64,000 nt of DNA from Sphingomonas citri (GCF_019429485.1 NZ_JAHXZN010000006.1:124001-188000), one strand, 5' to 3'; positions 45,278 through 54,814 are shown, numbered from the stretch's first letter. The notes: generated by a model from the sequence alone, not told the origin. Numbers and translations are program-made.

Positions 45278-46279
45278 TCACGCCATCGTCAGCACGATCT
45301 TGCCGATATGATCGCCGCTCTCCATCCGCCGGTGCGCCTCGGCCGCCTGTGCCAGCGGGAAGCTGCGGTCCATCACCGGCCGGAGCTTGCCCCCCGCGGC
45401 GAAGGGCCACACCGTGCGCGCGATCTCGTCGGTGACAAGCGCCTTGAAGCCGGCGTCGCGCGCGCGCAGCGTCGAGCCGGTCAGCGTCAGCCGCCGCCGC
45501 ATGATCTCGAACAGCGGCACGGTCGCACTGGCGCCGCGCTGGACTGCGATCGAGACGTGGCGGCCGTCCTCGGCGAGGCACTGGAGGTTGCGCGGCACAT
45601 AGTCGCCGCCGACCATGTCGAGCACCGCCGCGCAGCCGCGCCCCTCGGTGATGTCGCGGACGCGCGCGACGAAATCCTCGCTACGATAGTTGATCGCGTG
45701 GTCGGCGCCGAGCCGCTTCGCTGCCGCGGCCTTCTCGTCCGAACCGACGGTGACGATGATCTCCAGTCCGAACAGATTGGCGAGCGCGATCGCCATCGTG
45801 CCGATCCCGCTGGTGCCGCCGTGGACCAGCACCGTGTCGCCCTCCATCGCGAAGGCGCGCTCGAACAGATTGGTCCACACCGTGAAGAGCGTCTCGGGCA
45901 GCGCCGCCGCCTCGACCAGCGACAGCGCCGCGGGCACGGGCAGCACCTGGCCCGCGGGCACGAGCGCGTATTCGGCATAGGCGCCGCCGGCGACGAGCGC
46001 GCAGACCGGCTGACCGAGCAGCGCCGGCTCGACCCCGTCGCCGAGCGCCACCACCTCGCCCGCCAGCTCGAGCCCGAGCACGCTCGGCGCGCCGGGGGGC
46101 GGCGGGTACTTCCCCTCGCGCTGCATCACGTCGGGCCGGTTGACCCCCGCCGCGGCGACTCGCACCAGCAGCTCGCCCGCACCCGGCCGCGGCACCGCGC
46201 GCTCGACCGGCACCAGCACCTCCGGGCCGCCGGACTCCGCGGGATCGATCGCCAGCATCACCTCGGGCAGGTCGGTCAT
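45278..46279 (-). CDS. NAD(P)H quinone oxidoreductase (zinc-free MDR, PIG3-like)
   Basis: A medium-chain reductase of 333 residues. N-terminal GroES-like fold with AAGVNRPDVMQREGKYPPPP and LGLELAGEVVALG; the NADPH-binding motif is VLVHGGTSGIGTMAIALA, followed by DEKAAAAKRLGADHAINYR. The zinc-binding cysteines of alcohol dehydrogenases are missing. Such enzymes reduce quinones or activated alkenes; the substrate cannot be predicted. Stands alone between element C copy 5 and the divergent DUF1192 gene. Confidence 0.92.
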   Translation of the reverse strand: MTDLPEVMLAIDPAESGGPEVLVPVERAVPRPGAGELLVRVAAAGVNRPDVMQREGKYPPPPGAPSVLGLELAGEVVALGDGVEPALLGQPVCALVAGGAYAEYALVPAGQVLPVPAALSLVEAAALPETLFTVWTNLFERAFAMEGDTVLVHGGTSGIGTMAIALANLFGLEIIVTVGSDEKAAAAKRLGADHAINYRSEDFVARVRDITEGRGCAAVLDMVGGDYVPRNLQCLAEDGRHVSIAVQRGASATVPLFEIMRRRLTLTGSTLRARDAGFKALVTDEIARTVWPFAAGGKLRPVMDRSFPLAQAAEAHRRMESGDHIGKIVLTMA

Positions 46280-46410
46280 CGCTCGGGCAACCCTTTCATT
46301 CTGGCGTCTTCCCCGCCTTATGGCCGGGGCGGCGCGGGCGTCAACGCGCGCGCCGCCGCGCGGGTTCGCCGCGACTTGACTCCGCGCCGCCCCGGTAGGA
46401 CGATCCGCGC

Positions 46411-46608
46411 ATGGACCTAGACGACATCCTCGGCCCGCAGCGCGACGACCCGCTCGCCGCCCTGCTGCGCGAGGATCTCGATCGGCTCTCCGTCGCCGAG
46501 CTGGAGGCGCGCGCCGCCGCGCTGGAAGGCGAGATCGCGCGGATCCGGCGCAAAATAGATGGCGCCGTTAACCATCGTGCAAGCGCGGATGCGCTATTCA
46601 AGCGATGA
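46411..46608 (+). CDS. DUF1192 small protein
   Basis: A protein of 65 residues. It fits DUF1192, short alphaproteobacterial proteins of unknown function: an acidic start with LDDILGPQRDDPLAAL, then a predicted coiled helix (LDRLSVAELEARAAALEGEI, ARIRRKIDG) and a basic tail. ATG at 46411. No catalytic residues or membrane segment are visible. It precedes clpA by 130 bases, where clpS would often be found, but it has no ClpS features. Confidence 0.88.
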   Translation: MDLDDILGPQRDDPLAALLREDLDRLSVAELEARAAALEGEIARIRRKIDGAVNHRASADALFKR

Positions 46609-46680
46609 ACGCTGGCGCACTGGGCTGGCGAACGATCGCTCCCGGTGCGGACGGCCAGCGCTTGATGCGGGGCCACTCAA

Positions 46681-46723
46681 TCACGACATTCGTGACGATG
46701 GGCCGCGTGTCCTCACGCGGCCC
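46681..46723 (+). promoter_or_regulatory. Two stacked hairpins in the clpA leader
   Basis: TCACGA/TCGTGA with a 3-base loop (46681-46695) is followed by a 10 bp perfect stem GGGCCGCGTG/CACGCGGCCC around TCCT (46700-46723). The second ends three bases before the ribosome site TAGGAG (46726-46731) of clpA. No U-run follows, so a terminator is less likely than control of initiation or RNA stability. Confidence 0.45.
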
Positions 46724-46738
46724 GCTAGGAGTAATCTG

Positions 46739-49066
46739 ATGCCCTCATTCGCCAGCGCTCTCGAGACCACGCTGCACAAGGCGCTCGAGGCCGCTTCCTC
46801 GCGCCGTCACGAATATGCCACGCTCGAGCACCTGCTGCTCGCGCTGATCGATGACGAGCACGCCAGCCAGGTGATGTCCGCGTGCGGCGTCGACCTCGGC
46901 GAGCTCAAGACCACGGTTGCGCACTATCTCGACACCGAGCTCGGCGCGCTGCGCGTCGACGCCGCCACCGATCCCTCGCCCACCTCGGGCTTCCAGCGCG
47001 TCGTCCAGCGCGCGATCCTGCACGTCCAGTCGTCGGGTCGCGACGAGGTGACCGGCGCCAACGTGCTGGTCGCGCTCTTCTCCGAGCGCGAGAGCTATGC
47101 GGTCTACTTCCTGCAGCAGCAGGACATGAGCCGCCTCGACGCGGTCAGCTATATCAGCCACGGCGTCGGCAAGGGCGCCGCCACCCCCGAGGCGACCAGC
47201 GTGAAGGGCGCGGCCGAGGAGGAGAAGAAGGAGAAGGCGGACACGTCGGGCAAGAAGGGCGAGAGCGCGCTCAAGCAGTTCACCGTCGACCTCAACGAGA
47301 AGGCGAAGACCGGCAAGGTCGACCCGCTGATCGGCCGCATGGCGGAGGTGGACCGCACCGTGCAGATCCTGTGCCGGCGCTCGAAGAACAACCCGCTCTA
47401 TGTCGGCGATCCCGGCGTGGGCAAGACCGCGATCGCGGAAGGTCTGGCGCGCAAGATCGTCGAGGGCGATGTGCCCGAGGTGCTCAAGCCCGCGGTGATC
47501 TACTCGCTCGACATGGGCGCGTTGCTCGCGGGCACGCGCTATCGCGGCGACTTCGAGGAGCGGCTCAAGGCGGTCGTCAACGAGCTGGAGAAGCTGCCGC
47601 ACGCGGTGCTCTTCATCGACGAGATACACACCGTGATCGGCGCGGGCGCGACCAGCGGCGGCGCGATGGACGCGTCCAACCTGCTCAAGCCGGCGCTGTC
47701 GGGCGGCACGATCCGATGCATCGGCTCGACCACCTACAAGGAGTTCCGCAACCACTTCGAGAAGGACCGCGCGCTGCTGCGGCGCTTCCAGAAGATCGAC
47801 GTCAACGAGCCCTCGATCGAGGACACGATCAAGATCCTCGCCGGGCTGCGCTCGGCGTTCGAGGACCATCACTCGGTCAAGTACACGCCCGACGCGATCA
47901 AGTCGGCGGTGGAGCTCAGCGCGCGCTACATCAACGATCGTAAGCTGCCCGACAAGGCGATCGACGTGATCGACGAGGTCGGCGCGATGCAGATGCTGGT
48001 GCCCCCGTCCAAGCGCAAGAAGACGATCACCGCCAAGGAGATCGAGGCGGTCATCGCGACCATGGCGCGGATCCCGCCGAAGAGCGTGTCGACCGACGAC
48101 AAGAAGCAGCTCGAGACGCTCGAGACCGACCTGAAGCGCGTGGTGTTCGGCCAGAATGCCGCGATCGAGAAACTGTCGTCGGCGATCAAGCTGGCGCGCG
48201 CCGGGCTGCGCGAGCCGGAGAAGCCGATCGGCAACTACCTCTTCACCGGCCCGACGGGCGTCGGCAAGACCGAGGTGGCCAAGCAGCTCTCGACGATCCT
48301 GGGCATCCCGCTCCAGCGCTTCGACATGAGCGAATATATGGAGCGCCACTCGGTCAGCCGGCTGATCGGTGCGCCCCCGGGCTATGTCGGCTTCGACCAG
48401 GGCGGCCTGTTGACCGACGCGGTCGACCAGAACCCGCACTGCGTGCTGCTGCTGGACGAGATCGAGAAGGCGCACCCCGATTTGTTCAACATCCTGTTGC
48501 AGGTGATGGACAACGGGCGGCTCACCGACCAGCACGGCAAGACCGTCGACTTCCGCAACGTCATCCTGATCATGACGACCAACGCGGGCGCGGCGGACAT
48601 GGCGCGCGAGACGGTCGGCTTCGGCAACCTAACCCGCGAGGGGGAGGACGAGCAGGCGGTGCAGAAGATGTTCACGCCCGAGTTCCGCAACCGGCTCGAT
48701 GCGATCGTGCCGTTCGGCTATCTGCCGCCCGAGGTGGTGGCGCGCGTGGTGGACAAGTTCATCCTCCAGCTGGAACTCCAGCTGGCCGACCGCGACGTCC
48801 ACATCAAGCTCGACGACGAGGCCAAGAAATGGCTCACCGACAAGGGCTATGACAAGCTCTACGGCGCGCGCCCGATGGGTCGCCTGATCCAGGAGAAGAT
48901 CAAGCAGCCGCTCGCCGAGGAGCTGCTGTTCGGCAAGCTGGTCCACGGCGGCGAGGTGACGGTGCGGCTCAAGGAGGGCGCGCTCTCCTTCGCGATCGAG
49001 CCCGCCGCGCCGAAGAAGCCGGGCAAGAAGAAGGGCGGCAAGGCCGCGCCGGTCGAGGCGGGCTGA
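46739..49066 (+). CDS. clpA: ATP-dependent Clp protease ATP-binding subunit ClpA
   Basis: An AAA+ unfoldase of 775 residues that feeds proteins to ClpP. A double Clp-N domain (residues ~1-145; [18 protein letters not shown]) is followed by a charged linker, then two AAA+ modules: Walker A GDPGVGKT near 223 and GPTGVGKT near 503, Walker [10 protein letters not shown] and [10 protein letters not shown], sensor [13 protein letters not shown]. There is no ClpB-type middle coiled coil. The C-terminus carries a Lys-rich tail ([13 protein letters not shown]). ATG at 46739 with TAGGAG upstream. No clpS is seen beside it. Confidence 0.96.
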   Translation: MPSFASALETTLHKALEAASSRRHEYATLEHLLLALIDDEHASQVMSACGVDLGELKTTVAHYLDTELGALRVDAATDPSPTSGFQRVVQRAILHVQSSGRDEVTGANVLVALFSERESYAVYFLQQQDMSRLDAVSYISHGVGKGAATPEATSVKGAAEEEKKEKADTSGKKGESALKQFTVDLNEKAKTGKVDPLIGRMAEVDRTVQILCRRSKNNPLYVGDPGVGKTAIAEGLARKIVEGDVPEVLKPAVIYSLDMGALLAGTRYRGDFEERLKAVVNELEKLPHAVLFIDEIHTVIGAGATSGGAMDASNLLKPALSGGTIRCIGSTTYKEFRNHFEKDRALLRRFQKIDVNEPSIEDTIKILAGLRSAFEDHHSVKYTPDAIKSAVELSARYINDRKLPDKAIDVIDEVGAMQMLVPPSKRKKTITAKEIEAVIATMARIPPKSVSTDDKKQLETLETDLKRVVFGQNAAIEKLSSAIKLARAGLREPEKPIGNYLFTGPTGVGKTEVAKQLSTILGIPLQRFDMSEYMERHSVSRLIGAPPGYVGFDQGGLLTDAVDQNPHCVLLLDEIEKAHPDLFNILLQVMDNGRLTDQHGKTVDFRNVILIMTTNAGAADMARETVGFGNLTREGEDEQAVQKMFTPEFRNRLDAIVPFGYLPPEVVARVVDKFILQLELQLADRDVHIKLDDEAKKWLTDKGYDKLYGARPMGRLIQEKIKQPLAEELLFGKLVHGGEVTVRLKEGALSFAIEPAAPKKPGKKKGGKAAPVEAG

Positions 49067-49144
49067 GGGTCGGCGGACGAGGGGCGGGGGACGAGCGTTC
49101 TCCGCCGCCGTCGTGCGGGTTAAGCTCTCCTCACGCGCAACATC

Positions 49145-49237
49145 GTTCCCCGGTGGAGGCCGGGGCCCAGGTAGGAAGGTGGTGGTGAGAGCCATGATCG
49201 TTCCCCCAACTGTGCCCCGGCCTCCGCCGGGGCACAG
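49145..49237. repeat. Palindromic element E-like, copy 3
   Basis: The left arm CCCCGGTGGAGGCCGGGG and the perfect right hairpin CTGTGCCCCGGC/GCCGGGGCACAG (49210-49237, 12 bp stem) are linked by about 45 bases including GGGCCCAGG. The right hairpin could act as a terminator for clpA. The rest of the 345 bp gap before the GGDEF gene shows no other feature. Confidence 0.75.
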
Positions 49238-49411
49238 CCTTTGTGGCGGCGGCTGCGTTGCCTCGCGTTGCCTGTCGCTCGAGTGAAGCGACATAGTCTG
49301 ACATCGCCGGGACAGGTGCGGCAGCGGTGCACGCTCCGTCGCCCCGAAGCGCGCAACATATGATCGCGCCGTTAACCTTCCCTTCGGGTTCGGCCTGTTA
49401 CGCCGGTCGTC

Positions 49412-51076
49412 ATGGACGGGGGGAAGGTCATCCGCTGGATCGCGCGCGCGCTCGCGCTGCTCGCCGCCTGGGTCGCGCTCGCGCCCCCGGCCGCGGCGCT
49501 GGCGGGGACGCCGCTCGCCACCTGTTTCCGCCGCGCGCTGCCCGATGAACGCGCCGCGGCGGTGCTCGACGACCCGCGCGGCTTCGATTGCACCAGCGAC
49601 CAGCGGAGCGCCGGACCGGGCGATTACTGGGTGCTCGCGCCGCGCCTTCCTTCGATCGCGCGCGGCTCGCTGATCCGCTTCGCCAGCGTCTGGCAGGACG
49701 CCGCGACGCTCCACGTCCGCTACGCCGACGGTGCGACGCGCGCGACCGGCTTTACCAGCGCGAACGCGTGGCAGCGGCTCAAGCTCGGCGCGGTGTTCGA
49801 ACTGGCGCTGCCGGATCATGCCGCAGCGCCGGTCGCGCTGTTGTGGCATGTTCGCGGTGCGCCGGTCACGCGCGGCATCGTCATCGACCCTCGCGTCGCC
49901 ACGCCGGCGCAGTCGACCCGGATGGAGGTGGCGATGGCCGCCTTCTACGCCGCCTTCGCCGGACTGTGCGTCGCCCTGCTGATGTCCAACCTCGCGCTCG
50001 GCGCGGCGCTGCGCCAGCGCTTCCACCCGCCCTATTGCGCGATGGTGCTGTGCCTGCTCGCCTATGGCGTCAGCTCCTCCGGGCTGCTGGGCCAGCTCAC
50101 CGGCATGGACAACAACCTGCGGTTGCGGCTCAACACCGCGCTGCTGGCGCTGGCGCTCAGCTTCGCGATCCTGTTCGCGCGGCGCTTCTTCCACCCGCGC
50201 GTGTTCGCCGGCTGGGTCGGGCGCACGGCGACTCTGTCGGTCGGTGCGGTGCTGGTGACCGCGACGCTCTATTGCACGCTGATGCCATGGGCATCGCACT
50301 GGCTCGACGCCGCGCTGACCGCGAGCTTCGCCGCGGTGGCCGCCTTGGCGCTGCCGCTGCTGTGGCGCGGGTGGCGCGCCGACACGCCGCACGCGCGCGT
50401 GTTCATGCTGGCCTGGGGCACGCCGCTCGCGTTCGCGGGGCTGCGTATCGCACAGGCGGCGGGGCTGGTGCGCTGGAACTTCTTCATCGACAATTCGACC
50501 TTGCTGGCGATGGCGCTGGAGGCATCGTGCAGCGCGCTGGTGATCGCGTGGCGCATCAAGCTGGTGGTGGAGGAGCGCGACGCGGCGCGCGAGCAGGAGA
50601 TGCTGGCGCGGCTGCTCGCCGACAGCGATCCGCTGACCGGTCTGATGAACCGTCGCAGCTTCCTGCGCGAGGCGATCGGGCGCGCCGAGCCGCAGCTGCT
50701 CGTGCTGATCGACATCGATCATTTCAAGCAGGTCAACGACACGCTCGGCCACGACGGCGGCGACGAGGTGCTGCGCGTCTTCGCGCGCGCGCTGCTGGCG
50801 GTGGTGCCCGACGACGCGCTGGTGGCCCGGGTCGGCGGCGAGGAGTTCGCGGTGCTGACCGGCGCCGGGCGCGACGATCTGCCCGACCAGATCCTCGACG
50901 CGGTGCGCGCGGCCCGGATGCCCTTCGATCTCGCGGTCACCGCCTCGCTGGGCAGCGAGCGCGGCACCATCGCGACCGAGGCGGAATGGAAGCGGCTCTA
51001 CCGCCGCGCCGACGACGCGCTCTACGCCGCCAAGACCGCGGGGCGCGACCGCGTGCGCTGGGCCGCGGCGGCATAG
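49412..51076 (+). CDS. Membrane diguanylate cyclase (7TM-type sensor with GGDEF domain)
   Basis: A protein of 554 residues: signal-like N-terminus, a periplasmic domain of ~150 residues, about seven membrane segments between ~170 and 375 (AFYAAFAGLCVALLMSNLAL to SCSALVIAWRI), a short coiled linker and a GGDEF domain. The active loop is GGEEF in RVGGEEFAVLTG near residue 474, and DIDHFKQVNDTLGHDGGDEV and DPLTGLMNRRSFLRE are intact, so it should make c-di-GMP. The layout matches 7TMR-DISM receptors. No RxxD inhibitory site is obvious. Two PilZ proteins in this window are possible readers. Confidence 0.9.
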   Translation: MDGGKVIRWIARALALLAAWVALAPPAAALAGTPLATCFRRALPDERAAAVLDDPRGFDCTSDQRSAGPGDYWVLAPRLPSIARGSLIRFASVWQDAATLHVRYADGATRATGFTSANAWQRLKLGAVFELALPDHAAAPVALLWHVRGAPVTRGIVIDPRVATPAQSTRMEVAMAAFYAAFAGLCVALLMSNLALGAALRQRFHPPYCAMVLCLLAYGVSSSGLLGQLTGMDNNLRLRLNTALLALALSFAILFARRFFHPRVFAGWVGRTATLSVGAVLVTATLYCTLMPWASHWLDAALTASFAAVAALALPLLWRGWRADTPHARVFMLAWGTPLAFAGLRIAQAAGLVRWNFFIDNSTLLAMALEASCSALVIAWRIKLVVEERDAAREQEMLARLLADSDPLTGLMNRRSFLREAIGRAEPQLLVLIDIDHFKQVNDTLGHDGGDEVLRVFARALLAVVPDDALVARVGGEEFAVLTGAGRDDLPDQILDAVRAARMPFDLAVTASLGSERGTIATEAEWKRLYRRADDALYAAKTAGRDRVRWAAAA

Positions 51077-51207
51077 TCGGGAGCTGGCGACAGCTAGGGC
51101 TGGGTCCATGGTGGCGCGGTGCGGCGTGGACGGCGGGAGCCTGACTGATCCGAGCTGGGCGCCTCGTACAGAAGACCTGTCGAGAAGTGGCTGTCCCATC
51201 CCTCCAC

Positions 51208-51305
51208 CCGTCATCTCCGCGCAGGCGGGGATTTAGACACGCTGACGTTCCGTTCTTTTCACGTCCTTCGACGCGTCTGGATCCCTGCCTTTGCAGGGAT
51301 GACGG
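51208..51305. repeat. 98 bp palindromic element D, copy 1
   Basis: Ends CCGTCATCTCCGCGCAGGCG and CCTTTGCAGGGATGACGG, with TGGATCCCTGCC inside. Same outer CCGTCAT/ATGACGG and the same 98 bp length as family C, with different inner arm sequence. Lies in the 431 bp gap 51077-51507; about 130 bases before it and 200 after show nothing else recognisable. Confidence 0.8.
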
Positions 51306-51507
51306 AGGAGGAATCGGGCGTGGTGATCGACGAGCGTCTCGACGGACCCCGGCGACGCAACGGCGAAGAGGGCGCCGTACTGGCATGATGCCGGCTCCAG
51401 GCAAACCTACGTCTCTTCCGGCGGCCGCACGCGACGCTTCCTTACACCCCCGCTTCCCGCATCGGCACAGTCGCGCTAAGCTCCGCGCACACCACAGCGA
51501 GGCCCCC

Positions 51508-51723
51508 ATGACCCAGCCGCCAGACCTTCGTCGCCGCCGCGCCGTGATCGGTGGGTTGGCGCTGCTGCTGCTCGCCATGGCGCAGCGCGAGACGCCGATG
51601 ATCGGCACGCTCACGATCCATGCCGACGGCGCGCATCTGCCCCGCGTGACGGCCGACGCCGCCCCCGCGCTGCGGCCGCTCGCCGCGGCGGTCGTCCTGC
51701 TCGGAGAATATCTGGTACGCTGA
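51508..51723 (+). CDS. Small hypothetical protein with N-terminal membrane helix
   Basis: A frame of 71 codons: MTQPPDLRRRR, then a hydrophobic stretch (AVIGGLALLLLAMAQ) that could be a signal anchor, then a short soluble part (TLTIHADGAHLPRVTADAAP, ALRPLAAAVVLLGEYLVR). The ATG has GCGAGG upstream at close spacing. The next gene starts 35 bases after the stop, so an operon with the acyl-CoA ligase is possible. No family recognised. Confidence 0.5.
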   Translation: MTQPPDLRRRRAVIGGLALLLLAMAQRETPMIGTLTIHADGAHLPRVTADAAPALRPLAAAVVLLGEYLVR

Positions 51724-51757
51724 CCGCTTGTCGCTGGCGGCGCGGTTGCTTACAGCG

Positions 51758-53476
51758 ATGTCAATGACGGACGAGCACGCCTGGCAGGACGCCTATCGCC
51801 ACCCGGTGCCCTGGACCACCGGCTTCGCGCCGCGGTCGATGATCGACCTGTTCGAGGATTCGGTACGCCAGCACGGCCAGCGCCCCGCGATCGACTTCCT
51901 CGGGCGCCACTATAGCTACGACGAGCTCGCCGACGGCGTGCGGCGGGTCGCCACCGGTCTCGCCGCGCTCGGCTATGGCAAAGGCGATCGTATCGGCCTG
52001 TTCCTGCCCAACACGCCGCATTATCTCGCGGCCTATCACGGCGCGCTGCGGCTGGGCTGCACCGTCGTCAACTTCTCGCCGCTCTACACCGTCGACGAGC
52101 TCTGCCATCAGGTCGAGGACTCAGGCACGCGGCTGCTGTTCACCCTCTCCGCCACCGCGCTGCTGCCCAACGCGCTGGCGGTGCTCGACAAGAGCGGGCT
52201 CGAGCGGCTGGTGGTCGGCTCGGTCGCGGGCGTGCTGCCGCCTGCCAAGTCGGTCGCCTATCGCCTGCTCAAGCGACGCGAGGTGGCGCCGCGCCCGGCC
52301 GACCCGCGCGTGCTCGCCTTCTCGCAGCTGATCGCCAACGACGGCGCGCTGCCTCCCGCGGCGATCGCGCCGGAGCGCGACGTCGCGCTGATCCAGTACA
52401 CCGGCGGCACCACCGGCGTGCCCAAGGGCGCGATGCTGACCCACGCCAACGTCTCCGCCAACGCGCGCCAGGTCGCCTGCCTCGACCCGCACCGGGAGCA
52501 GACCGACCGCATCCTGGGCGTGCTGCCGCTGTTCCACGTCTTCGCCAACACCTGCGTGATGAACCGCACGATCGTGACCGGCGGCGAGATGGTGCTGCTG
52601 CCGCGCTTCGACGCCGGCCAGGCGCTCGCCGCGATCGCGCGGACGCGCCCGACCTCGCTGCCGGGCGTGCCGACCATGTACCAGGCGCTGCTCGATCACC
52701 CCTCGCTGGCCAAGACCGACCTGACCAGCCTGCGCGTCTGCATCTCGGGCGGCGCACCGCTCAACGCCGAGCTCAAGGCGCGCTGGGAGGCGGCGACCGG
52801 CTCGACGCTGGTGGAGGGCTATGGCCTGTCGGAGAGCACCGGCGTGCTCACCACCAATCCCTATGACCCGCCGCAGAAGCCCGGCACGATCGGGCAGCCC
52901 TTGCCCTCCACCCGCATTCGGCTGGTCGACAAGGAGGATGCCACGCGCGAGGCGCCGCCGGGCGAGCCCGGCGAGATCGTCGCGCTGGGGCCGCAGATCA
53001 TGGCGGGCTATTGGAATCGTCCCGACGCCGACGCGACCACCTTCGCGCTCGATGCGCAGGGGCGGCGCTGGCTGCGCACTGGCGACGTCGGCACGATCGA
53101 CTCGGACGGCTTCATCGCCATCGTCGACCGGCTCAAGGACATGATCGCGGTCGGCGGTTTCAAGGTCTTTCCGAGCCAGATCGAGGCGATCCTCTATCAT
53201 CATCCCGCGGTGCGCGAGGCGCTGGTGATCGGCATGGCGGACACCTATCGCGGCGAGGTGCCGCGCGCCTATGTCACGCTGACCGAGGAGGCGGGCGCGA
53301 TCGACGGCGTTGTGCTTCGCGACTGGCTCAATCCACAGCTGGGCAAGCACGAGCGAGTCGACCGCGTGGTGGTGCGCGCGGCGCTGCCCAAGACGATGAT
53401 CGGCAAGCTCAGCCGCAAAGATCTGGTGGCGGAGATCCGCGCCGAGATGGAGTCGCCACCGATCACGCCGAGCTGA
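51758..53476 (+). CDS. Long-chain acyl-CoA ligase (FadD-like)
   Basis: An ANL-superfamily adenylating enzyme of 572 residues that activates fatty acids to acyl-CoA. The P-loop is ALIQYTGGTTGVPKGAM; the A5 region VEGYGLSESTGVLTTNPYDP; the hinge RTGDVGTIDSDGFIAIVDR with LKDMIAVGGFKVFPSQIE; and the catalytic lysine is in PKTMIGKLSRKDL. The start is uncertain: ATG at 51758 or 51764, or TTG at 51728. Other β-oxidation-type genes (27242, 61798, 63163) are scattered in the window rather than linked. Confidence 0.93.
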   Translation: MSMTDEHAWQDAYRHPVPWTTGFAPRSMIDLFEDSVRQHGQRPAIDFLGRHYSYDELADGVRRVATGLAALGYGKGDRIGLFLPNTPHYLAAYHGALRLGCTVVNFSPLYTVDELCHQVEDSGTRLLFTLSATALLPNALAVLDKSGLERLVVGSVAGVLPPAKSVAYRLLKRREVAPRPADPRVLAFSQLIANDGALPPAAIAPERDVALIQYTGGTTGVPKGAMLTHANVSANARQVACLDPHREQTDRILGVLPLFHVFANTCVMNRTIVTGGEMVLLPRFDAGQALAAIARTRPTSLPGVPTMYQALLDHPSLAKTDLTSLRVCISGGAPLNAELKARWEAATGSTLVEGYGLSESTGVLTTNPYDPPQKPGTIGQPLPSTRIRLVDKEDATREAPPGEPGEIVALGPQIMAGYWNRPDADATTFALDAQGRRWLRTGDVGTIDSDGFIAIVDRLKDMIAVGGFKVFPSQIEAILYHHPAVREALVIGMADTYRGEVPRAYVTLTEEAGAIDGVVLRDWLNPQLGKHERVDRVVVRAALPKTMIGKLSRKDLVAEIRAEMESPPITPS

Positions 53477-53512
53477 GCGACAGGCTCGGGCGCGGGCGTG
53501 GCATCGATGGAA

Positions 53513-53592
53513 ACGGTGTTCCTGCGGGGGCGGGAACCCAGGACCCAGGCGGCATCATTGCAGTCCTTGGCTCCCGCGTGCGCAGGAGCATG
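53513..53592. repeat. Palindromic element E, copy 4
   Basis: The left arm GTTCCTGCGGGGGCGGGAAC, CCCAGGACCCAGG, and the right arm CCTTGGCTCCCGCGTGCGC with AGGAGCATG. It lies between convergent acyl-CoA ligase and PilZ genes. Confidence 0.7.
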
Positions 53593-53600
53593 CTGCGTCG

Positions 53601-54131
53601 CTACCTGCCCTCGAGCGCCGCGCCGATCGCGTCGGCGGGTCGCGAGAGCAGCCCGTAGACGCCCTGCGCCGCGATCACCGCCAGCGTCACGCCGACGAGT
53701 GCCATCACGATGAACTGGAAGGCCGAGGCGAAGGCGCGCGATCGCTCCACCTTGCGCGCCATCTGCGCCTCGTGCGCGAGGCGGCGCTCGGCACGGCGCT
53801 CGCCCGCGTCCGGCTCGGCCTTCTGCTGCGGCCGGCTGGCGAGCCGCGGCTCGTCCACCAGCGCCTTTACCGAGAGCCGCTCCTGCGACTTGATGCCGAA
53901 GAAGCGGCCCTTGGCCCATTGCACGCGGCCGACGATCACGATCGTGCCGCGACGGATCTCGATATAGCTGCCGGGCTGGGGGGGCTCGTCGCAGCCGCCC
54001 ATCAGCCCCCGCGACGAGACGTTGTGAATGACGACGTCAACCCACTTCGCCCCCAGCCGCATCCGCGACGGGATCAGGACCGTGATCCGCTCCTCGCGCG
54101 GGCGAAAGCCAGATTGTAGCGCCGCGAGCAC
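53601..54131 (-). CDS. PilZ-domain protein with C-terminal membrane helix
   Basis: A protein of 176 residues. The N-terminal half is a PilZ-type barrel (RPREERITVLIPSRMRLG, then NVSSRGLMGG with the N-x-S-x-x-G motif, and VGRVQWAKGRFFGI). The RxxxR element is imperfect, so c-di-GMP binding is less certain than for the PilZ protein at 18556. A charged linker with EPDAGERRAERRLAHEAQ leads to one membrane helix (FIVMALVGVTLAVIAAQGVY) near residue 145. It starts at a GTG with GAGGGA upstream. Convergent with the acyl-CoA ligase. Confidence 0.85.
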   Translation of the reverse strand: MLAALQSGFRPREERITVLIPSRMRLGAKWVDVVIHNVSSRGLMGGCDEPPQPGSYIEIRRGTIVIVGRVQWAKGRFFGIKSQERLSVKALVDEPRLASRPQQKAEPDAGERRAERRLAHEAQMARKVERSRAFASAFQFIVMALVGVTLAVIAAQGVYGLLSRPADAIGAALEGR

Positions 54132-54230
54132 CGTCGTCGCATTCCCTCATCGCTGAACCAGGAGGCGGCTATGCCACCGGCGGCGCGAAGAAGGCGTTAA
54201 CGCGACAGCGATCGTGACCCGTTCCGGCGA

Positions 54231-54497
54231 TCAGAGCATCCCGAGCGCCTGCATGTACACCTCGAGGATCGACTGCTCCTCCTGGTACTCCTCCCGCTTC
54301 TGCTTGCGGATCTTCATGATCTGGCGGATCGCCTTGGCGTCATAGCCGCGGCTCTTGGCCTCGGCGAAGACGTCTTTGATGTCGTCGGCGATGCCCTTCT
54401 TCTCTTCCTCGAGCCGCTCGGCGCGCTCGATCAGCAGCCGCAGTTCGTCCGCCGCGACCGCGCCGCCGCCCATGCCTTCGCCCCGCTCTTCCGCCAT
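54231..54497 (-). CDS. gapR: GapR nucleoid-associated protein (DUF2312)
   Basis: A protein of 88 residues of the DUF2312/GapR family, which binds overtwisted, A/T-rich DNA and supports replication and topoisomerase activity in Caulobacter (family knowledge). It shows the characteristic pattern RLEEEKKGIADDIKDVFAEA, KSRGYDAKAIRQIMKIRKQK, REEYQEEQSILEVYMQALGM. The Gly-rich N-terminus (RGEGMGGGAVAADEL) is variable in the family. The ATG at 54497 has GAGGAA at good spacing. A longer frame to 54893 crosses two repeats and is rejected. Confidence 0.93.
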   Translation of the reverse strand: MAEERGEGMGGGAVAADELRLLIERAERLEEEKKGIADDIKDVFAEAKSRGYDAKAIRQIMKIRKQKREEYQEEQSILEVYMQALGML

Positions 54498-54656
54498 GTC
54501 GCTGTATTCCTCGAAAAGATGACGCCGCCCGCGGGCGCAGGCGAATCGCACTGCGGCGGACGACGAGGTTCGACCCTGATCGGGTGAGGGGGCGCGTCTA
54601 TCCGGGTGCGCGCGCCGGCTCAAGTGTGGCGGTGCGGACGCAGTGAGGGAGGGGCG

Positions 54657-54781
54657 CTCCGTTCGCGCGGAGGAGCGGCTGAGCCCGTCGAAGTCGCGTC
54701 TCGAAGCGCCTCTACCGTCTGCGGCATCAGGTGCTTCGAGACGGCCCTTCGCCAAGCTCAGTGCCTCCTCAGCACGAGCGG
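54657..54781. repeat. Palindromic element F, copy 2
   Basis: The left block CGGAGGAGCGGCTGAGCCCG and the right block AAGCTCAGTGCCTCCTCAGC are inverted; the inner TCTCGAAGCGCC and GGTGCTTCGAGACG blocks mirror each other. It matches copy 1 (6472-6599) in block order and length (125 versus 128 bp). With the adjacent E copy it explains the 399 bp between gapR and the amidohydrolase. Confidence 0.8.
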
Positions 54782-54814
54782 CCCGGGCATGATCCGTCTG
54801 CCTCGAAGGATCAG

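Noticed and set aside
54199..54225. A GGAAC...CGTT pair upstream of the membrane PilZ gene
   Set aside because: Spacing is 18 bases, outside the 16-17 expected for EcfG promoters, and CGTT lies in a GCGTTAACGC palindrome that explains it by chance.
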